Origin: Pseudomonas sp. G.S.17 | GTDB taxonomy: Bacteria; Pseudomonadota; Gammaproteobacteria; Pseudomonadales; Pseudomonadaceae | Assembly (NCBI RefSeq): GCF_038096165.1 | Contig: NZ_CP151076.1 | Span: forward strand, 4,523,501 to 4,587,500 | Reading direction: 5' to 3' | DNA length: 64,000 bases | Shown here: piece by piece, positions 58,101 to 64,000 of the stretch | How the letters are laid out: each line of letters begins with the position of its first letter | How positions within the stretch are numbered: the first letter of the stretch is position 1 | Notes under the pieces: generated by a model | Database searches by the model: none | What the model was told of the DNA's origin: nothing | The model's input: the letters and a program-made list of their open reading frames with translations, nothing else | Translations under genes and position numbers: made by a program

Positions 58101-61100
58101 TGAGGTTGGGCAGGTTGCTGGCTTCATAAAACTCTGCCTCCCGTGGGAGCGAGCTTGCTCGCGAAAGGGCCGATACATCCGCCGCATTCTCACGACCTGC
58201 AACACCGTCTTCGCGAGCAAGCTCGGCTCCCACAGTTCCGTACTTCTTCAGGGGATATCGGGCAACCCCCGCAGAAGCCTGATGCTGCGCCAAAGTGAGG
58301 TTGGGCAGGTTGCTGGCTTCATAAAACTCTGCCTCCCGTGGGAGCGAGCTTGCTCGCGAAAGGGCCGATACATCCGCCGCATTCTCACAACCTGCAACAC
58401 CGTCTTCGCGAGCAAGCTCGGCTCCCACAGTTCCGTACTTCTTCAGGGGATATCGGGCAACCCCCGCAGAAGCTTGATGCTGCGGCAAGGTGAGGTTGGG
58501 TAGATTGCTGGCTTCATAAAACTCTGCCTCCCGTGGGAGCGAGCTTGCTCGCGAAAGGGCCCATACATCCGCCGCATTCTCACAACCTGCAACACCGTCT
58601 TCGCGAGCAAGCTCGGCTCCCACAGTTCCGTACTTCTTCAGGGGATATCGGGCAACCCCCGCAGAAGCTTGATGCTGCGCCAAGGTGAGGTTGGGCAGGT
58701 TGCTGGCTTCATAAAACCCTGCCTCCCGTGGGAGCGAGCTTGCTCGCGAAAGGGCCGATACATCCGCCGCATTCTCACAACCTGCAACACCGTCTTCGCG
58801 AGCAAGCTCGGCTCCCACAGTTCCGTACTTCTTCAGGGGATATCGGGCAACCCCCGCAGAAGCTTGATGCTGCGCCAAGGTGAGGTTGGGCAGGTTGCTG
58901 GCTTCATAAAACTCTGCCTCCCGTGGGAGCGAGCTTGCTCGCGAAAGGGCCGATACATCCGCCGCATTCTCACAACCTGCAACACCGTCTTCGCGAGCAA
59001 GCTCGGCTCCCACAGTTCCGTACTTCTTCAGGGGATATCGGGCAACCCCCGCAGAAGCTTGATGCTGCGCCAAAGTGAGGTTGGGCAGGTTGCTGGCTTC
59101 ATAAAACTCTGCCTCCCGTGGGAGCGAGCTTGCTCGCGAAAGGGCCGATACATCCGCCGCATTCTCACAACCTGCAACACCGTCTTCGCGAGCAAGCTCG
59201 GCTCCCACAGTTCCGTACTTCTTCAGGGGATATCGGGCTACCCCCGCAGGCAACTCGCCCAACGCGTCAAACAACGCCGTATCGCCCAACAGCAAACCGA
59301 TGCCGCTGTCTTCAATCATGTAGTGCAAACGGTCCAGCGGATATTCCGGGGCCAGCGGCACGTAAGCGCCGCCAGCCTTGAGGATTGCCAGCAGGCCGAT
59401 GACCATTTCGTGGGAGCGCTCCAGCGCCAGGCCGACCCGCACCTGCGGACCAACACCGCGCTCACGCAAGGCGCGGGCCAGCTGGTTGGCCCGACCGTTG
59501 AGCTGGGCGTAACTGAGTGTCTGCCCGGCAAATGTCAGGGCGCCAGCCTCCGGGGTTTGGCGCGCCTGTTCCTCGAACAACTCATGAATGCACAACGACA
59601 GATCATGCTCGCCCGCCTCCTCAGCCAGACCGGCAATCAAGCGCGTTTGCTCGGCAGGATCAAACAGTTGCAATTCGCTCAAGCGTTGGCCCGGATCGGC
59701 AATCAAACCTTGTAGCAAGTTGCGCCAATGAGCAGCCATGCGCGCAATACGTGGCTCATCGAACAGATCGCGGCTGTACGTCAGGCAGCAGCCCAGGCGC
59801 TGATCGAGGTCGGTGACTTCCAGATTCAGGTCGAACTTGGTCGCGTGGGCATCGTTGACCAGATAATCCACCGCCATGCCCGCCAACGTGCGGCTTTGCT
59901 GGAATTCCCAGCGCTGCACGTTGCACATCACCTGAAACAGCGGGTTATACGCGGCACTGCGCGGCGGTTGCAGGGCTTCTACCAGATGATCGAACGGCAA
60001 GTCCTGATTGGACTGACCTTCAATGACCGTCTGGCGTACCTGATCGATCAACTGCGCGACACTCATTTGCCCGTCGAGCTGGCAACGCAGCACTTGAGTA
60101 TTGAGGAACGCGCCAATCAGCCCTTCGCTTTCCGGGCGGATGCGGTTGGCGACCGGCGCGCCAATGCGCAAATCCTTTTGACCGCTGTAGCGATAGAGCA
60201 GCACCGCCAGCGCGGCGGTCATGGTCATGAACAACGTCAGGCCGTGTTCCGCGTTGAAGCGGCGCACTTGCGCGGCCAGCTCGTCGCCCAGATCAAAGCG
60301 ATACAAGCCGCCACGATGGCTTTGCACCGGCGGACGCGGGCGGTCGCCGGGTAATTCCAGCAGCGGATGTTCATTGCCCAGCTTGGCGGTCCAGTAATCC
60401 AGCTGACGCTGGCGCTCGCCGGATTCCAGCCATTGCCGCTGCCAGACGCTGTAGTCCAGATACTGCACCGGCAGCGGTTCAAGGGGTGATTCGCGATCAT
60501 CGACGAAGGCTTCGTACAGCGCGCTCAATTCCCTGGCGAAGATATCCATCGCCCAACCTTCGGTGACGATGTGGTGCAGGGTCAGGACAAAGTAGTGTTC
60601 CTGCTCGGCGGCCTTGACCACACAGGCGCGCAGCAACGGGCCGCGCTCCAGGTCGAACGGTTGGTGCGCCTGGGCATCGGCAAACGCCTGCAATTGCTGC
60701 TCGCGGGCGCTTTGGTCGAGCGCGGAGAAATCCTGCCACTGCATAGGCACGGTCGATTCAGCAGCAACCTGCTGACAGGCCACGCCATCGACACTCGGGA
60801 ACGTGGTGCGCAAGGTTTCGTGGCGAGCGATCAAGGCTTGCAGGGCCGCTTCGAAGCGGCTGATGTCCAGCACGCCGCGCAACCGCGCCATGCCGCCGAC
60901 GTTGTAGGCCGGGCTGTCCGGCTCCAGTTGCCAGAGGAACCACATGCGTTGCTGGGAATAGGACAACGGCACCGGCTGACTGCGATCCACCCGTTGAATC
61001 GGCAATTGGCGATTGCTGTCGCCCGCCCGTTGAATCCGCGCAACCTGCTCGGCAAACGCGCCGAGCTCGCTGGCATCGAACAACACCCGCAACGGTAATT

Positions 61101-64000
61101 CCACATCGCAGGCCTGACGCACTCGGGAAACGATCTGCGTGGCCAGCAATGAATGCCCGCCCAACGCGAAGAAATCGTCGTTCAGGCCCACTTGCGGCAA
61201 GCCCAGGACCTCGCGCCAGATGGCGGCGATTTGCTGCTCAAGCTCGGAACGCGGTTCGACGTGCACGCACTGCTGCCAGTGCGGCTCGGGCAAGGCGCGG
61301 CGGTCCAGCTTGCCGCTGGGGCTCAGCGGCATCTGCGCCAGGCGCATCAGCTGCGCCGGGACCATGTAGTCCGGCAGTTCAGCAGCCAACGCTGTTTTCA
61401 GTTGTTCGGGGGATACCTCGCTGTCCGCCGTGTACCAGCCGATCAACTGCGCGCCTGCGTTGGTTTCGCGGACCAGCACCACCGCTTGCAGCACGTTGGG
61501 CTGGGCCAGCAAGCGTGCTTCGATTTCCTGGGGCTCAACGCGAAAGCCGCGCAACTTGACCTGCTGATCGAAACGCCCCAGATACTCGATCACGCCCTCG
61601 GCGGACCAACGCGCCCGGTCGCCGGTGCGATACAGACGCGCGCCCTCCTCGCCCAATGGATCGGGCACGAAACGCTCGGCGGTCAACTCGGGTCGCCCCA
61701 GATAACCACGGGCCAGGCCGATGCCGCCGATGCACAGTTCGCCGGGCACGCCAGCCGGCAGCGGATTGAGTTCGCTGTCGAGAATCCGGCACAACACATT
61801 GCCCAGCGGACGCCCGATGGGCGAGCGTGGGCCGTCTTCAATCCGGCACTGCCAATGGGTGACGTTGATGGCGGTTTCGGTCGGGCCGTAACGGTTGTGC
61901 AATTGCACGTTCGGCAGCTGCGCCAGCACCCGATTGCGCAGTTCGGCGGGCAAGGCTTCGCCACCGGAGAAAATCCGTTTCAGGCTGCTGCAGACGCTGA
62001 CTTGCGGGTCTTCGATAAACAGCTGCAACAGCGGCGGCACAAAGTGCAACGTCGTCACGCCAAATTGCTCGACCAGTTCGATAATGCGCCTTGGGTCGCG
62101 ATGCTCTCCGGGGGCGGCGATCAGCAGTTGGCAACCGGTAATCAGCGGCCAGAAGCATTCCCACACCGACACGTCAAAACTGACCGGCGCCTTTTGCATC
62201 AGCACATCAGCGGGCGTCAGTTGATAAGTGGCCTGCATCCATTGCAGGCGCTCAGCCAGTGCGGCGTGGGTGTTGCCGACGCCTTTGGGCTGGCCGGTGG
62301 AGCCGGAGGTGTAAATCACGTAAGCCAGGTTGTCGCCATTGAGGTGCAAACCCGGCGCGCTGCGTGGCCAGTTGTCCAGATGCAGGGTATCGAGGGTGAT
62401 GGCGGTAAGGCTTTCGTCCACCGGCAAATCGGCCAGCAGATGGCTTTGGGTCAGCAGCAGTTCAACGCCGCTGTCACGCAGCATGAAACTCAGACGCTCG
62501 CGCGGGTATTCCGGGTCCAGCGGCACGTAGGCACCGCCAGCCTTGATGATCGCCAGCAAGCCGATCAGCAGTTGCGGCGAGCGCTCGGCGCAGATGCCGA
62601 CGCACACGTCCGGGCCGACGCCTTTGTCGCGCAAGTAATGCGCGAGCTGGTTGGCCTGGGTATCGAGGCTGGCGAACTCCAGTTGCCCGCCGTCCCAGAT
62701 CAGCGCGATACGTTCCGGTGTCAGTGCCGCCTGCTCGGCGAGCAACTCCGGCAACCAGCGCGTGGCAGGCGGGCAAGGTGCGCGACTCCATTCATGTTGC
62801 TGGGCCTGCTCGGCAGCGCTGAGCAGCGAGAGGTCGCCAACGCATTGCGTCGGTTGATCGCTGACCTGCTGCAACAAGGCGGTGAAATGCTCGGCCATGC
62901 GCTGCACGGTCTGCACGTCGAACAACTCGGCGGCGTAATCGAAATGCAGCGCCAGACGTCCGCGATGATCCTCTTCGCTGTGTAATTGCAGATCAAACTT
63001 GGCTTCGCGGCTATGCCACGGCAGCTCATCGGCGAGCAACCCCGGCAAACGGCGCAACGCGCTCAGGTCCCGTTGCTGATGGTTGAACATCACCTGAAAC
63101 AGACCTTGCTCCCGCGCATGGGGCATGGCTTCGAGTAGTTGCTCGAACGGCAAGTCCTGATGGGCCTGAGCGCCGAGGGCTGCCGCGCGGGCTTCGCGCA
63201 ACAACTGATTGAACGGCTTGCGTGAATCCACAGCACCGCGCAACACCAGGGTATTGATGAAAAAGCCCACCAGACCCTGGGTTTCCAGACGCGGGCGGTT
63301 GGCGCCCGGCACGCCGATGCGAATATCAGTCTGGCCACTGTAACGATGCAGCCATGCCTGGAATGCGGCCAGCAGGACCATGAACAGCGTCGCGTCATGT
63401 TCCTGGGCGGTGCAGCGCAGCGCGGTGCTCAGGCCTTCATCGAGCAACACGCTGTAACGCGCCGCCCGCTGGCTGTGCAACGCACTGCGCGGATGATCGG
63501 TGGCCAATGCCAAAGTCGGCTGTTCGTCGCCCAGCTGCTCGGTCCAATAAGCCAGTTGCCGTACGGATTCACCCGCTGCCAGCCATTGGCGCTGCCATTG
63601 GGCGTAATCGGCGTAGTGCAGCGACAAAGGCGCGAGGGCCGGGGTCTGGCCTTGACTGGCAGCTGCGTACAGCCTGGAGAACTCGTCGATCAGCACATTC
63701 AGCGACCAGCCGTCAGCGATGATGTGATGCAGCGTGACCCAGAGCTGATGTTCCTGATCGTCGAGGCGTACCAGTGTCACGCGCAGCAGCGGGCCATTTT
63801 GCAGGTCGAACGGGGTTTGCGCTTCCTGCTCCCGCGCCTGTAGCGCCAGCGCGTCGCGTTCGCTGCTGGCAAGCTGGCTCAGGTCCAGATGCTGCAAGAC
63901 AAAGGCCGAGGCTGGCTCGATGCGTTGCAACGCCTGTCCATCGATCTCAAGAAAGCGCGTGCGCAAGGCTTCATGGCGCTGGATCAAGTGCTGCAAGCTG
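52123..64000 (-). CDS. pvdL: Pyoverdine chromophore NRPS PvdL, 3' part (N-terminus beyond window)
   Basis: About 3957 codons are visible and the frame runs off the right edge. Order: C (HHIIADG near 63715), A, T; C (HHIVTEG near 60560), A, T, epimerase (HHLVVDG near 56370); C (HHILIDA near 54950), A, T, no thioesterase. This matches PvdL after its acyl-ligase loading module: Glu, D-Tyr, Dab. The last A domain's pocket reads D-I-W-E-L-T-A-D, which I recall as the PvdL Dab code; I could not decode the other two with certainty. pvdH, which makes Dab, lies nearby. Between the A2 and A3 motifs of the second A domain the gene carries six in-frame 65-codon repeats containing REPIN DNA. The C-terminus ([14 protein letters not shown]) looks like a docking helix for the next NRPS. 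Confidence 0.9.
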   Translation of the reverse strand, partial: SLQHLIQRHEALRTRFLEIDGQALQRIEPASAFVLQHLDLSQLASSERDALALQAREQEAQTPFDLQNGPLLRVTLVRLDDQEHQLWVTLHHIIADGWSLNVLIDEFSRLYAAASQGQTPALAPLSLHYADYAQWQRQWLAAGESVRQLAYWTEQLGDEQPTLALATDHPRSALHSQRAARYSVLLDEGLSTALRCTAQEHDATLFMVLLAAFQAWLHRYSGQTDIRIGVPGANRPRLETQGLVGFFINTLVLRGAVDSRKPFNQLLREARAAALGAQAHQDLPFEQLLEAMPHAREQGLFQVMFNHQQRDLSALRRLPGLLADELPWHSREAKFDLQLHSEEDHRGRLALHFDYAAELFDVQTVQRMAEHFTALLQQVSDQPTQCVGDLSLLSAAEQAQQHEWSRAPCPPATRWLPELLAEQAALTPERIALIWDGGQLEFASLDTQANQLAHYLRDKGVGPDVCVGICAERSPQLLIGLLAIIKAGGAYVPLDPEYPRERLSFMLRDSGVELLLTQSHLLADLPVDESLTAITLDTLHLDNWPRSAPGLHLNGDNLAYVIYTSGSTGQPKGVGNTHAALAERLQWMQATYQLTPADVLMQKAPVSFDVSVWECFWPLITGCQLLIAAPGEHRDPRRIIELVEQFGVTTLHFVPPLLQLFIEDPQVSVCSSLKRIFSGGEALPAELRNRVLAQLPNVQLHNRYGPTETAINVTHWQCRIEDGPRSPIGRPLGNVLCRILDSELNPLPAGVPGELCIGGIGLARGYLGRPELTAERFVPDPLGEEGARLYRTGDRARWSAEGVIEYLGRFDQQVKLRGFRVEPQEIEARLLAQPNVLQAVVLVRETNAGAQLIGWYTADSEVSPEQLKTALAAELPDYMVPAQLMRLAQMPLSPSGKLDRRALPEPHWQQCVHVEPRSELEQQIAAIWREVLGLPQVGLNDDFFALGGHSLLATQIVSRVRQACDVELPLRVLFDASELGAFAEQVARIQRAGDSNRQLPIQRVDRSQPVPLSYSQQRMWFLWQLEPDSPAYNVGGMARLRGVLDISRFEAALQALIARHETLRTTFPSVDGVACQQVAAESTVPMQWQDFSALDQSAREQQLQAFADAQAHQPFDLERGPLLRACVVKAAEQEHYFVLTLHHIVTEGWAMDIFARELSALYEAFVDDRESPLEPLPVQYLDYSVWQRQWLESGERQRQLDYWTAKLGNEHPLLELPGDRPRPPVQSHRGGLYRFDLGDELAAQVRRFNAEHGLTLFMTMTAALAVLLYRYSGQKDLRIGAPVANRIRPESEGLIGAFLNTQVLRCQLDGQMSVAQLIDQVRQTVIEGQSNQDLPFDHLVEALQPPRSAAYNPLFQVMCNVQRWEFQQSRTLAGMAVDYLVNDAHATKFDLNLEVTDLDQRLGCCLTYSRDLFDEPRIARMAAHWRNLLQGLIADPGQRLSELQLFDPAEQTRLIAGLAEEAGEHDLSLCIHELFEEQARQTPEAGALTFAGQTLSYAQLNGRANQLARALRERGVGPQVRVGLALERSHEMVIGLLAILKAGGAYVPLAPEYPLDRLHYMIEDSGIGLLLGDTALFDALGELPAGVARYPLKKYGTVGAELAREDGVAGCENAADVSALSRASSLPREAEFYEASNLPNLTLAQHQASAGVARYPLKKYGTVGAELAREDGVAGCENAADVSALSRASSLPREAEFYEASNLPNLTLAQHQASAGVARYPLKKYGTVGAELAREDGVAGCENAADVSALSRASSLPREAGFYEASNLPNLTLAQHQASAGVARYPLKKYGTVGAELAREDGVAGCENAADVWALSRASSLPREAEFYEASNLPNLTLPQHQASAGVARYPLKKYGTVGAELAREDGVAGCENAADVSALSRASSLPREAEFYEASNLPNLTLAQHQASAGVARYPLKKYGTVGAELAREDGVAGRENAADVSALSRASSLPREAEFYEASNLPNLTLAQHQAYLIYTSGSTGKPKGVTVSHGEIAMHCRAVIQRFGMRNDDCELHFYSINFDAATERLLVPLLCGARVVMRAQGQWDAEEICQLVREQKINILGFTPSYGSQLAQWLASQQQTLPVRMCITGGEALTGEHLQRIRAAFQPEQFFNAYGPTETVVMPLACLAPQVLEEGAATVPIGSVVGARVAYILDADLTLLPQGATGELYIGGAGLAGGYHQRPGMTAERFVVDPFCANGGRMYRTGDLVRQRADGLVEYLGRIDHQVKIRGFRIELGEIESRLLEHPSVREAVVLALDAPSGKQLVGYVVGEGDTAELRDALRTHLHSQLPDYMVPAQLIVLDSMPLTANGKLDRRALPAPDPEHNSQRFIAPQSELEQALAAIWRDVLNVERVGLVDNFFELGGDSILSIQVVSRARQAGIHFSPRDMFQHQTVQTLASVATRAEQILAEQGPILGAAKLTPIQHWFFASEIPQAHHWNQSVLLQPTETLDPVRLEQALREVLVQHDALRLRFKRDADVWSAEHAPMEQCAVLWRAEHASPELFADAQRSLNLERGPLLRAVLVSDGKAPQQLLLAIHHLVVDGVSWRILLDDLQSAYRQQALPAKTSAFRDWTQRLQTYAVSEPLREELHWWQSQLIDSSSLPFDHPQGRQLNAQAHTLSVRLDARRTRQLLQQAPAAYRTQVNDLLLTALARVVCRWTGDTAALIQLEGHGRETLFDDIDLTRSVGWFTSAYPLRLVPQDIADAAGLASSIKAIKEQLRSVPHKGLGYGVLRYLADDACRQAMAALPQALITFNYLGQFDQSFAADALFKPLDADVGPTHDEQAPLPNALSIDGQVYGGELVLRWTFSHERFDPASIDVLANDYLTELQGLIAHCLADDAGGLTPSDFPLARLSQQQLDALPIPVAAIEDVYPLTPMQEGLLLHTLLEPGTGIYYMQDRYRIDSEIDPQRFAQAWQAVVARHEALRASFCWDSGEQMLQIIHKPGATRIESVDWSSEPEQGHEERLQALLKNEREAGFDLLHEAPFHLRLIRIGAGRYWFMMSNHHILIDAWCRGLLMSDFFEIYTALGEGREAALPAPPRYRDYIGWLQRQDIAQSKHWWRTNLQGFERPTFIPVDRPLLREHAGHSGGMIVGDRYTRLDAQDGLRLKDLAQRHQLTVNTLAQAAWALVLRRVCGERDVVFGVTVAGRPVDMPQMQRTVGLFINSIALRVSLPADDESCAVLDWLHGLLDSNLQLREHEYMPLVQIQDCSELPKGQPLFDSLFVFENAPVEVSVLDRAQSLSASSDSGRTHTNFPLTAVCYPGDELGLHLSFDQRYFDGETVERLLGEFKRLLLALADGIQGTMADLPLLADTERQFLIEDCNRSEHDYPLEQGYVRLFEAQVEAHPQRIAATCLERKWSYQDLNRHANRLGHALREAGVQMDQPVALLAERGLDLLGMILGSFKAGAGYLPLDPGLPGQRLSGIIEQSGTPLLVCTAAYREQALGLLEGFSCAGKPRLLVWEEVQQGSHSVLNPGIYSGPDNLAYVIFTSGSTGQPKGVMVEQRGMLNNQLSKVPYLQLDQFDVIAQTASQSFDISVWQFLAAPLFGARVDIVPNIIAHDPQALLEHVQSSGITVLESVPSLIQGMLAAERLPLERLRWMLPTGEAMAPELAHQWLQSYPQIGLVNAYGPAECSDDVAFFRVDQAATEGSYLPIGTPTDNNRLYLLDDALELVPLGAIGELCIAGTGVGRGYVGDPLRTAQVFVPHPFGAAGERLYRSGDLARRRADGVLEYVGRIDHQVKIRGFRIELGEIEARLHEQPEIHDAAVSVQEGPNGKYLVGYLVMSKGPGADQAGELPEIIKARLRAVLPDYMVPLHWLLLEQLPRNANGKLDRKALPAMDIGQLHNHAYVAPGNELEQTLADIWAQVLNVEQVGIHDNFFELGGHSLLATQIASRVQNALQRTVPLRAMFECSTVSELASYIDGLESSVITEEKVDRLSDLMAQLEALD
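58082..59251. repeat. Six tandem 195-bp in-frame units, each with a REPIN, inside pvdL
   Basis: Units start at 58082, 58277, 58472, 58667, 58862 and 59057; every step is exactly 195 bp. Each unit holds GTGGGAGCGAGC and GCGAGCAAGCTCGGCTCCCAC arms (58143-58233 in the first) plus about 100 bp of flanking gene sequence. Copies differ at only a few positions. In protein each unit reads from about [11 protein letters not shown] through [12 protein letters not shown]. The element lies directly before the [14 protein letters not shown] core. Confidence 0.95.

Noticed and set aside
56131..58503. 790-codon plus-strand ORF, and similar long plus-strand ORFs at 23382-25232, 53041-54615 and 61153-62985
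   Set aside because: They lie antisense to NRPS domains whose motifs are all on the minus strand; high GC leaves long open shadow frames.
58082..59251. CRISPR-like array
   Set aside because: The units are 195 bp, nearly identical over their whole length, have no unique spacers and lie in frame within an NRPS gene.
58082..59251. Assembly artefact as explanation of the pvdL repeat
   Set aside because: Copies differ by scattered single-base changes and all keep the frame, which a simple assembly duplication would not produce; copy number still deserves long-read confirmation.

Overview
The window reads as chromosomal DNA of a fluorescent Pseudomonas (P. fluorescens group). The grounds are the gene content: prc, an EAL-CBS-GGDEF protein, an FKBP lipoprotein and rdgC on the left, and the pyoverdine genes pvdH and pvdL plus a dsbD/tlpA/dsbG operon on the right. 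GC is high, and several families of short REP/REPIN palindromes are scattered through it.

Layout. 1-10.6 kb is mostly core genome: the end of a HAD hydrolase, a quinone oxidoreductase, the tail-specific protease, a c-di-GMP enzyme, two small genes with an HTH regulator, a YkvA protein, an FKBP isomerase, tRNA-Val and tRNA-Asp, rdgC and a BASS transporter. A cluster of DnaA-box-like sites lies between the YkvA and FKBP genes. 10.6-28.4 kb is an orphan siderophore-like NRPS locus: a TonB receptor with an STN domain, a two-protein NRPS and a divergent SCP2-cupin oxygenase. By reading A-domain pocket residues I predict Ala (epimerised to D), Gly and Asp. The Asp module starts with a condensation-like domain lacking the HHxxxDG motif (an 'interface' domain), and the preceding protein ends in a TauD/SyrP-like hydroxylase, so beta-hydroxy-Asp is expected. 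No thioesterase and no dedicated loading module are present in the window. The cupin gene has an exact PvdS-type promoter match.

28.4-33.7 kb is an AT-richer accessory patch: a polymorphic peptidoglycan-targeting toxin with a swapped-in AT-rich GH19-like tip, its overlapping periplasmic immunity candidate, a leftover copy of the toxin's EF-hand segment and gene debris. 33.7-41.6 kb is a GntR-controlled peptide ABC transporter operon ending in a gamma-glutamyltransferase-like enzyme. 41.7-48.5 kb holds a serine/threonine-type permease, pvdH with a PvdS box, a DASS transporter and a two-component system. 48.7-52.1 kb is the disulfide-reductase operon dsbD-tlpA-dsbG. 52.1-64 kb is the 3' part of pvdL (Glu, D-Tyr and Dab modules), cut by the window end.

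The most striking observation is REP-derived DNA inside two giant NRPS genes with the frame kept open. In pvdL a REPIN plus flanking gene sequence is tandemly repeated six times with an exact 195-bp (65-codon) period between the A2 and A3 motifs of the second adenylation domain. In the orphan NRPS a different REP family is duplicated with an exact 105-bp (35-codon) period inside a condensation domain.
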